DNA from: Siphonodentalium dalli
Taxonomy: Eukaryota > Mollusca > Scaphopoda > Gadilida > Siphonodentaliidae
DNA: 64,000 nt
Assembly (NCBI GenBank): GCA_032622095.1
Contig: CP136069.1
Location: forward strand, 81,800,958 to 81,864,957
Direction: 5' to 3'
Of this stretch, positions 45,201 through 57,200 are shown piece after piece. The first letter of the stretch is position 1, and each line of letters starts with the position of its first letter. A model generated the notes under the pieces. It was given only the letters and a program-made list of their open reading frames with translations. It ran no database searches and had not been told where the DNA came from. The position numbers and the translations under genes were made by a program.

Positions 45201-48200
45201 AGTCAATCACATGACCAGGTTGTATGATCAGCTAAATATTCAATCACATGGCCAGGCTGTATGATCAGCTAAATATTCAATCACATGGCCAGGCTGTATG
45301 ATCAGCTAAATATTCAATCACATAACCTGGTTGTATGATCAGCTAAATATTCAATCACATGACCAGGTTGTATGATCAGCTAAATAGTCAATCACATGAC
45401 CAGGTTGTATGATCAGCTAAAGATTCAATCACATAACCAGGCTGTATGATCAGCTAAATATTCAATCACATAACCAGGCTGTATGATCAGCTAAATATTC
45501 AATAAACAGGGGAGATTTTAGTGTTTTTAATTTTATTGTTATTTCCCACTTTAAGATATTGTTGGAGAAGCCAGATGCTTGTTTGTCACCACTGTCTCAT
45601 TACATCATATGTAACGACACACAGTCAGCCATCAGGATAGGCCAGGTAATAATTTTCATTGTAAACTATATGTTAATATAACCCTTTCATGACAGGAGCT
45701 GCGCTGGTGCAGCATTAAAGATCCTATCTTAGTGCATTCTCTTATAAGAGATTCCACTGGCTTAAAAGATCAAGGCACATATTGTTAGGCCTTTGTATTC
45801 TCTTATATATGGGAGACTCGCATATAAGAGAATGCATTGGCACAGGGTTTTCGCAACATTTCAGGAAGCTCCAGTCATGAAAGGGTTAACCCTTTACCCA
45901 ACAAACCGGCCAAAAACGGCCAAATAAAGCTTCCAACAGCCTAAAATATCTTCGGTCTGTCTCAATAGAACCATACAAATATGGATATCATTGGAACCGG
46001 CTCCTTGACCACATTTTGATAGTTACAGTTATGCCCTGTGCCAATGCATTCTCTTATATGTGCGAGTCGACCATAGGTCGCCTCGCATATATAAGAGAAT
46101 GCATTGGCCTAAAAAAAATCTTTTTTAAACACTTTTTACCATTTTTTCTTACATTCTTTAACAATTTTTAATGTGTTAAGCCAATGCATTCTCTTATATA
46201 TGCGAGGCGACCTATGGTCGACTCGCATATATAAGAGAATGCATTGGCACAGGGCCCTTCTGTTGGGTAAAGGGTTAATACTTTGATTCCTAAATGAATT
46301 TTCAATTTAATTCTAAAGTTATAAATAAGAAACAAATATTTTCATTTGTAGGGGTATGTTCATCAATAATTATTTTGTAAATTATTCAGTAACAAAATGA
46401 TTTTCGTTTAGACTATAGGCATATTTTGGTTTTCATCAGTTTCTTCAGGGAAACTAAGTGAAACCTGGTGCTAAATTAGATATTGTATGTTTTTGTTGTA
46501 CACTGTATACCTGGTGATTTTCATTGGTCTGCACTTGATCACAACAGAACAACACCCCCATGCTTTATCATTGAAATACTACGTTCCGACCCAGACAGCA
46601 AATTAAACACTAAAACACTCAAAGAACGAGAAACCCACTGGATATTCAGACTACCACCCGACATTAACAGGACAGACTTTTAGTCCTACCCTTCATTTCA
46701 ACCCTGAAGGCATGTTTATATTTTATCATCCTCACATTCGTTGTAATATTTTAATAACCGGCTTCATTTTACTGATGGCCTCTTTCTGAATTTACCCTTA
46801 GTCAAGCCTAAGTTTAGTGTGTCTATCATTTGCAAAAAGAGATTTCCAGAGTGTAAATTTAGTGATGCTATCTTGCATAGCGGGCTAGCACCAGCAATTT
46901 CACCCTCTGGGGAAATCATTCTGCATGGCTTCATCTGCTATGGGAGACATAGACTCAGATAGAAGTTCCCAAATGGTGAATATTGTGATGTACACCCATT
47001 TGGAACCTCGATTTTGCAATGTTCCGTCTGCCAATGTGGGGATATAGAAAAACTAAACTAAAAAAGAAATAGAATCTATGTGAAGAACTTTCTATAAAAA
47101 TTTTATAATAAAGAAACTTTCCAGAGAAGATGAGGATAGTATCACTAAATTCACCCTCTGGGGACCTCATTCTGCAAATGACAGACACACTAAACTTAGG
47201 CTTGCTCTTTATATATATATATATCTATTATTTATAGGCGGGCACAGATGAGTGCATAGCACTAGGTTCACGACAAATGCACTGCTATAGTTGGAGGTCT
47301 CATAAAGCTAATCAGGTCAGTGGCTATTAATAGTATTAAAGTACACATGTCTCCAAATCCCTGTGCGTGCAACCTATTTATTCGGGTTCAATCTGTCGGG
47401 GAAAATGTTTAATCAGTACAAAATAACTGTGGTATGTTGTTATACCAACTTGCGTGGAAATGAGATCTAACAGACCCATTTCCCAATTCAAATTGCCAAT
47501 TCATTACAGTAATTGGTAACTATGTTCAAGACATGTGTTAACTATGTGGCGAGATGTACGAAGCTTGTGTCATACGCAGGTTTATCCAGGGGATATACAC
47601 ATGCAAACTTTTGTAACAAAAAGATATTGCCGGTGTATCCTCGTGTCGCTTTTCTTTTGGGCAATCAGTCATCGATATCAGTTGATAACACAATCATCGT
47701 CTTATAGGCATGTATGCCATAAACATGTGATTAGAATACAGGGTTATTTTCATTGATGGCAAAAGCAAAATATAATGTGCAATATCCAATGAAATTGATG
47801 AATTTTCATGAAATGTGACATCGACAAACCATTAATCTCAATGCCAATCTAACAATCGAGGTTAGCAAATCATGATCCTATCAAACAATCACGCCATATA
47901 GCAGTCAAAATGACCAGCCATGACTACATGCAAAATGGCACAATACAAAGTGGATTGATTGAGTATATGCCGTGGAGTGAGTATAAAACACAAGCCAATT
48001 ATGTATGGGGTCTGTAGTCTCAGTAATTGTCAATGATACTTTATTTTTATGATTTTTTTATGGACTACTGATGCAGAGGTGGAATGTTTCATTGATGTGT
48101 GCCCTAGAAATAAAAAAATTGCAAGCATGCTTTTCATAATTTTTTAGCCTGAGAAACAGGAACATGACTTTGCATATCCTAATGGATAGTTTTTATATGG

Positions 48201-51200
48201 CGCTTTTACACAGGTGACATAAGCATAATCTGTCGATCAGGGTTTGGCGATTGCATCAGAGGGGAAATATATCGGCAAGGGGCAAGAGACTCACTGCCCT
48301 TCTAAATATCATCTCAGAATAGTTTTAATTTTCTTTACAGAGATTCCATGTTTGCATCGATGAAAACAAGTGGAGATGGTGTGAGGCATTCGATATAGAC
48401 AAGGAAATCACTGAGGTTCGGCGGATAAAAACTCAGGACCAGAAATATACCCTCATTATCAGTGTGTCGAAGCTCTCCAACACACAGATGCAGGTTGGTC
48501 TCCCAAACGTTTATATCTCTCCATCCATCTGTGGATATGTTTTTTTAATGTCATTTTAGCTCAAATTAACCCTTTCATCATGGGAGCTGGAAGGGTTAAC
48601 AAAGTTAAGTTTAACCCTTTCAGTGCCAAGTCCGATTTTTGTATCAACCCATATTTCCTTGATCATTTTTCAAATTTATTGATTATAATAATGTGATACA
48701 TTGATGGAAAGAGCTCTTAGAGCTCTTTCCATCAATGTATCACATTATCATAATCAATAAATTTGAAAAAATTATCAAGGAAATATTGGCTGATACAAAA
48801 AATGGACTTGGCACTGAAAGGGTTAAGCTATTGCCATGGGTTGTCATCTGTCTGCCCGTCAATCAACAAATTCCTTCAGCACACCCTGGAGGCCACATTG
48901 TTCATCCGATCATCACCAAACTTCATATATATCTTCGGGATGACATCTAGATAGATGCCATTGAATTGAATCGTTAAAAACCAATATTGCATTTCACATT
49001 TGAATCCATCGTCACACCCAGATTTATTTGAGAAATGTTTTGAAAATTTAACGGCATGATTATATTCACATAAAGATTGCATATATGCGAAGACTTGCAA
49101 AGTTATATATAACAGACATTGATCATCTCAAAGACATTCCACAGTTTCCAGATGCCCTTAGTTGTGTGGCAATAAAGAGCATTTCATTTTAATTTATCGT
49201 AACCCGGTATAACAAAAATAATTTGGTGCATTGTTGTTTGATTTATTAAATTATATCATACCATTCATTATCAATATTATATGATAAGTTTCACACAATT
49301 TATCGTTATATAATATGCATGATGTTGTCTTCATATAGCATAGATTCCTTCAGTTGCCACACTTCCTTAGCATTTACTTAGTTTTCTGTGTAAGTCCATC
49401 TAAACTTTCCTCATCATGAGATAGGCTATGTATGGAAACCCCTTATCAAATCTATATCTCCGTCAAAGGTATCTTGCCCACTGAACTATATGGTATATTA
49501 TCCCAAGTAGGAGGGGTTAACTCTCCGAGTTGAAAAAACGGTACGAAATTCTATGGTACATATCCTCTGTCATGTTCATGACACGTGTAATCACCATTCT
49601 ACTAGTAATTTTAGCCGAACTTTTTATTTGTACTAAGGATTCTTGAGGTGACACACTGATAAACTGTTTATCTCATATATGGATCCTCATGTGTCAAGTT
49701 CGAGTTTGAGAATTAGTAAATCCCTTATGACACAAATCACACTTATAGATTCCCATTGCAGGTGCACATCCCTAACCCCTAACCCTAATCTTAAACCTAT
49801 TGACTGAAAAATGTAGGAATAAAAACAGCTCAGACAAAATTATGCATGTTATGAAAATATTCTAAGTCGAAAAAGGGGAATAACTCCACAAAAAAAGTCG
49901 GACAGACGTCATAATCGCAGGCGCACAGATTCCCATGGTGGTTGATGTCTGTGGCAAATTTCATCGAAAATGATTAAAAAACGACTGAGAAAAACTCAGG
50001 ACAAATTGTGCCCACGAACGATGGATGGACAAGCTGATTCCATTATACCCCCCCCCCCACAACTTTGTTGAGAGGGGGGAGGGGTATAATTACACAATAC
50101 TGGTTGGAATAACAGACTATTAGAATAAATTCAACCTAATTCTGGTCTGAAATTTCCATCTAATGCTGTGTCAAACAAGACATATCCAACTGTTGAAAAT
50201 TTTGGCCAAAATTGGGGGGGGGGTTGAAAACCTGTAACAATAAAAGTATAATTTGTATTGGTTGCAAACAAACCTGCAAACCGGGCTAGCATCACCAAAT
50301 TCACCCTCTGTGGACCTCATTGAGCTTAGGCCTCATCTTCTGGTAAGTATATATAGTCTCAAATTAACATTGTTTTTAGTTACTTTTTCACTTCTCTGAA
50401 GTTTCTATATCCCCTAATTTGCAGAAGATAAAATGCATAATCGAGGTGACTTATGGGTGAACATCACCAACTTCAACTGAGGAACTTCAATCTGATCCTA
50501 GGTCTCCCATAGCAGTTGAGGCGAGGCGTAAGCAGAACTAAAGATGGGCCTTCCAAAAAGGGAGATAACTCCACACACAAAAAAGTCGGAAAAACCTCAC
50601 AATCACAGGTGCACAGGTTCCCATGGTACTAAATATCTAACAATTTTTTTTAAATTAACTAAAAAATGTAGGAATAACAGCTAGGACAAAGGTATACCCC
50701 TGTATTGAAAATTTTCTTAGTCGAAAAAGGGGGATAACTTAACTCCATTAAAAAAAAGTCTGACAGACCTCATAATTGCAAGTGCACACTGTGGGCAGTA
50801 CTAATTATCTGTGCCAAGTTTAAAAACATTTGACCACAAAATGTAGGAATAAAAGCCCTAACAAATGTAAACCCTGTATTGAAAATGTTTTATCTGTAAC
50901 CAATATATGTAAGTGGGTGTCTGACCAAGTAACACGTTGCATTGGTATAAGTCAGCACCACACCTAGCACACTAGAATGGCATAAACCAAGTCAGAGTAA
51001 TTCACTAAAGATTCTGGGGGTGAGATAATGATAACCCGTATTTCTCATATATGGATCCTCATATGTTGAGTTAGATTTTGAGAAGTAGTAAATCCCTTAT
51101 GACACAAATCACATGTATAGGGTTTCTCTCCCGTATGGATCCTCATGTGTTGTTGCAGATGGCCCGCTTGAGCAAATTTCTTAAGGCAAAAATCACACTG

Positions 51201-54200
51201 ATAGGGTTTCTCTCCCGTATGGATCCTCAAGTGTGTTTGCATCTCACCCAAATGAGTGAATCTCTTAAGACACACATCACACTGATAGGGTTTCTCTCCC
51301 ATATGGATCCTCATGTGTTGAGTTCGAGTTTGAGAATAATTAAATCCCTTACCGGTATTACACAAATCACACTTATAGGGCTTCTCTCCCGTATGGATCC
51401 TCGTGTGTTGTTGCAGAGTTTCAGATTGAGTGAATTTCTTGAGGCATAAATCACACTTATAGGGTTTCTCTCCCATATGGATCCTCATGTGTTGTTGCAG
51501 ATGGCTCGATTGAGTGAATTTCTTAAGGCAAAAATCACACTGATAGGGTTTCTCTCCCGTATGGATCCTCAAGTGTTTATTCAGATCACCCAATTGAGTG
51601 AATTTCTTAAGGCAAAATTCACACTGATAGGGTTTCTCTCCCACATGGATCCTCATGTGTCGACTCGAGTACCAGAATTTGTAAATCCATTATGACACAA
51701 ATCACACATAAAGGGTTTCTCTCCCGTATGGATCCTCATGTGTCTTTTTAGATAATCAGAGCGGGCGAAGATTTTAATACAAATATCACACTGATGTTGT
51801 TGCTTCCTGCTTCCTTCAGACTCAAGCAGCGTGTGTCCTATCTCACAATGTTCATCCGTCATCTGCTTTCTGTAACTGATATCTTCTCCTTGGATAATGA
51901 ATGGTGCTCCATCATTAGCACACTCATCAGATAATCCTCCTCCTTCACTCAATGAGATATTAGGTTCTGTTTCTGTATTAACATTATTCAATTGTCCTCT
52001 GCTTTCAGTTGAGTTAATGAGTTCTCTCCCTTTGACCCTGGCAGAAGCTTCAATTAGTTCACATGGATTCTTCATCATTGCCTCTAGATTATCACCTTTC
52101 ACCATGTAGCTCCCAAGGTGTGGGTAGAATTAGTAGATATCTGAAACAGATGAAAAAAGATATATCATGGAAGTATAATAATTTACCACAAAAGTCCTGA
52201 CCATCCAAATGTGTATGCAACTTAGTTTAGTCTACATTAAACACCATTCACCCTGTAGTACCCAAGGTGTGGGTAGAATTAGTAGATATCTGAAACAGAA
52301 GAATGAATTAACCTCTTCGCTGCTATGACGTCCGTAACTATTACGGACGTAAAAGTGCACTTTGTGCGCTATATGGTCCGTAGGTACTACGGACCTACTT
52401 CAGCACACCAGCAGTAGGCCATTAATCATAACTGGAGCTCAGAGATTGGTGCATCGGATTAACTGTATCTCGAAGTTTCAAACTGTGTATGATGTTCCAT
52501 GATTGTGAACAATAATTGCCTTTCAATTGAGTCAGTTTTACGGTTCTTGTGATATTCCCGTTATATTTTTCCACTGGAAAATGGCAATAACGTCAACAGC
52601 CCAGCACATGACATCATGACGTCATTTAGCAGCCAAGAGGTTAAGAAATATAATATATCATGGAAGTATAATAATTGCCTAGGTTGTGATCATGAATCAG
52701 TTCTTTACTACTGAAGTTGTGACCAAACAAATGTGTGTGCAACTTAGTTGAAAAATATTCAAAAATATTTGAAATCAATGTGACAATTCTTATTCCTACT
52801 TGAAATATGTTATGGTTTCTAAAATGTTATCATAAGCCTTTCTTTATGCATAACGACCCAGGGTTAAAGTGAAGAAAAGATGAAGACATTGTTTTATTGT
52901 GGATAGGCTCCCATCAGCTGTGTTTTTGAGATGGGACATTTATATAGAAAATCATAAAATATTTATATACATAACGAATCCTGAAATAGAATATTTACAT
53001 AACCTAAAAATAATGTTGTGGGCGAACAAAAGACCACCCCAAAAGCAATATATGAAGTTTCCAAAAGAGTACATGTATTATTGTAATTAGAATTTCATTA
53101 TTGAAATATGGAGCTAAATTAGTTACTGAAGAAAAGGTGGTGCTGCCTATCACCATGAGAGTTCTTGAGAAAAAGGATGCGATGCTATAGCTTTTAAATT
53201 TCCCCAGCGTAATTAACTCATCAACCAATGAGAATGTTTAATTAGTCATTAACCTAATGAAGTAACAGTCACTTGTCGATGCTGCGCTGTTCTTGGAATT
53301 AATTGCGTTGACTGCGCATTATCTTTTGAATGTGTGCGCGATTCTGATTTAACATTACACTACGCAACTTCCGGTTCTTATAATCGTAACCAAAATAACA
53401 GTAATTTGTACTAGTAAGCAATGATCGCCTGTGACGTTAAGCATAAAAAACACACGACTACGTGCGACTGTATATTTATGCATAACGACCCAGGGTTAAA
53501 GTGAAGAAAAGATGAAGACATTGTTTTATTGTGGATAGGCTCCCATCAGCTGTGTTTTTGAGATGGGACATTTATATAGAAAATCATAAAATATTTATAT
53601 ACATAACGAATCCTGAAATAGAATATTTACATAACCTAAAAACAATGTTGCGGGCGACCAAAAGACCCCCACAGATGAAGTTGAAAGACTTCATCACGCC
53701 CACAATTTACTATCAAACCTTGAAATGATGTGTCTGTTATTTGCAGAATGAGGTCCCCAGAGGGTGAATTTAGTGATGTTATCTTGCACTTTGGGCTAGC
53801 ATCACCAAATTCACCCTCTGGGAACCTTATTCTCTCAGTGAGAGCTTTCTGATGAATGGCAATAGGCCATATTTCCGAATATATCGTGAAAAATTACCCA
53901 TGATTCTGCTGTGGTTAAGCAGTCAATTATTTAGGTCATTACTGCATATCTCTCAGGGTTCAAAGGGTTAAACATTTAAACTTTCCGCACTCCATATCAC
54001 TCCATTGACTGTAATGTATGACATTATCCCCTCTCCAAGTTGAGCTACAGTGTCATTGACACTTTCATTTTATGTTCTTGTTGATGATAGTTGTTCATAG
54101 ACTTTTATTTCTCATGAACCCACTCTGAAGGCCTTTAATCGATACTTGCCACCCTACTTTCAACAATGCTCTCTATTGATTATTTTGTATGTTTGAGACT

Positions 54201-57200
54201 TTAAAGACATATGGACTTGTTCGGATGCGTGATATTGGTAAGTTAGTGCTCAGACACTATGCCAACCTTGGGAATGTAGCATTCTACTTACATCGCTGAA
54301 ATTTTCAAAGAAATCGACCATACCACTACATAGAAAACATTGTCTGAAGTACGCTCAATTGTAAATATTTACATCTCGATTCGGGACGAAACTATCGACG
54401 ATAAACTAACGCAAATGATTTTACTATTGAAAGTCATTACATTTAATTAGTATATTAGAATGACGATGTGTTGTCAATTTGGATTAATATTTGTAAAAAA
54501 TAACTACTGTGGGCAAGATTATTCTCAATTTTATATTTGATCACCCCACCGGAGTGTTTCACATCACTTTAAATTACTTCATTTCTCTGTATTATAAAAT
54601 AAAACATACCTTTGGTAATGCAGTCACTATTAACTTTTTATCAATGACTTCCTATATCCGGTGATAGCATTTAAGAATACTTCCTTCCTATGAGTTATGA
54701 GGTGATAAAGATTTACCACCAGAACACTATTCACCATATACTACTAGACTTTGCTTGCTTTCTCTGTTTGTTATGAATTCTGGCTGTTTCCTACCCCTCA
54801 TTAATTATCATCTTCAGGTTCATATTTTCCATGTACATGTGTCGTTACTTGGGGGCCTTTTATTATTAGCCTGGACTATTCAGGAAGATTCATTAATTAA
54901 CTACAGTAACTGTCAGTCTATCTTAAAGAACATCAATCATTGTTTTAAGCCAACAAAAGATGTCTGTCATTTGCAGAATGAGGTCCCCATAGGGTGAATT
55001 TAGTGATGCTATCCCACATGGATGGATAGCATCACAAATTTACCCTCTGGGAACCTCATTCTGCTCAGGCCTCAACTGCTATGTGAGACCTAGGTTCAGA
55101 TTGAAGTTGCTGCTATGTGAGACCTAGGTTCAGATTGAAGTTGCCAAGTTGAAGTTGGTGATGTTTACTCATTAGTCACCTCGACTATGCATTATATCTT
55201 ATGCAAATTAGTGGATATAAAAACTGAACAGAAGGGAAAAATTATTTAAAACAATGTAAATTTTAGGCTATATATACTTCCCAGAAGATGAGGCCTAAGC
55301 AGAATTAGGTCCCAGAGGGTAATTTGGTGATGCTAGCCCACTTTGTGGGTTAGTATCACTAATTCACCCTCTGGAGACTTCATTCTGCAAATGACAGACA
55401 TACTATTTGCAGACTTGCATTGTTTGCAACCATTGTACTTAATTCATTGATATCAGGGACATGTTGACCTTGGCTCACATTTTGGCCAAAATTTCAAAAG
55501 TTGGAAATTTTATGCCTGATACAGCATAAGATGGAAATTTCAGGCCAAAAGCTAGACTGTTTAATTTATTCTGATAGTTTGATATGTCAACCGGTATTGA
55601 GTGTGGAATTTGTTTAAACCAAGTCGAATATTTTCTTACTTTCCTTGAATTTTTGTCCCCGGAATTGTTTTTTTGGGTTTATTATTAAAATAGCCGGTGT
55701 CCGTCCGTCCGGAAAGTTTCCGGATGATAGTGTTATTTTGGGTTATCGGATCGAAACCAAATTTGGTATGTGAGTTCACTCTGCCCAATTTTGCCAGAGT
55801 TATGGCCCCTCTTCGACTTAGTATTTTATTGTTTTGAGATTTCTGTATGCTAACTTTAGTTTGTGTGATCAAATCTGAACCAAATTTGGCATGTGATGTT
55901 ATCGGCTCAAAATGCAAGGCAAGTTTGAATATGGGTTCGGTCCGCCATTTTTGCTAAAGTTATGTTCTTTGTCAACTTAGAATTTGCCCATTATTTTTGT
56001 TTCCGGATGATAACTTTAGCTGTTTTAATTTGATTGTTTTTAAATTTGGTATGTGGATTAACCACATGCAGATACAGGTCAATTTCGAATTTGGGTTTGG
56101 TCTGCCCATTTTTGCCGGATTTATGGTCCTTGTCGATTTTTTGGTTTCCGGATGATAACTTTATTTTAGTCATATGATTGTTTTTAAATTCAAATGAATC
56201 TCTTGATATTTGGTACATGGTTCAAATTTCAGAAGTCAAAGGCCAAGTTTGAATTTGGTCACAGTCCGATGAATTTTGACAGAGTTAAAAAAAAGCTATC
56301 CTTACTGAAAAGCCGTCTTTTCGGGGGACACATGGTCAGCGACCTTTCATTTGGACCGAAATGGCAATGTGTTATTTTAAAATGTTTTAATGGAGTTTCA
56401 CTAATGGTATTTTGTCTAAATTGGACACCCTTCCATTTGAATGATGGACCATTCCAAAATATATTCTTATAACTGAGTGGAGAGTCCATTTAGTAAAGAA
56501 AAGACTTCAGAAATAAAGGCCTTTGAAGAAAAGCCTTTGAAATAACATAAAATGTGTAAATCAACAACTACAGTAATGTCCTAAATAATCGACCCCTAAA
56601 CCACAGCAGAATTATGTGAAATTTTGCAGGGTTTAGTTGGAAATATGGGTTGCTGGGCCCATTCATCGGAAAGCTTCCGACTAAATCCTGAAAAATTTCA
56701 CATAATTTTGCTGTCGTTAAAGGGTCATATACTTCAGGCATTATTGTATCAACATGTACATGAAAAAATAGATTGACTCTGTTCTAATTTTCATTATTAA
56801 TAACTCTCCAATACTGAGATTCCACATGTCAAAACCATTGTTATGTTATAGTAAAATAACCAATAAAAGTCCAATTAGTCCAATAAGATATCAAAATTTA
56901 ATCAAAACATAATGGTAAACATTGGAAAAGGTCAAAGCATTGAAAAATATTCTGAAAAACATATTCAGACTAAAGTATATTTGTTACATATTTACCTTCT
57001 GTGAATGCCTTGGATCCCTTTAAAACAGAGTTTTTTTTCTTCTTTATTTCCAGGTTACAGTATCAGGTCAACTGATGGTCACTAGTCACTTAGTCCGGCC
57101 TCTAGAAATCAAGATAGCAACAAAGACCCGGCAGCTCCATTCAGTGCTCAATGAAAACCAGATGCCTGCATCATACGTCCTCGATAAATCAGATGTGTCG

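Noticed and set aside
44424-45506. CRISPR-like array
   Set aside because: The units are directly adjacent with no unique spacers, and the setting is an animal intron. It is a minisatellite.
46483-46683. Endonuclease-type retrotransposon remnant
   Set aside because: Only one short motif-like stretch is present, with no reverse transcriptase near it, so it stays a weak resemblance.
49771-49790. Telomeric repeat (CCCTAA)
   Set aside because: Only about three imperfect units inside a dispersed repeat, so it is too short to mean a telomere or a fusion site.
52843-53671. LTR retrotransposon
   Set aside because: The two direct copies lack TG...CA ends, a primer binding site, a polypurine tract and any pol frame between them.
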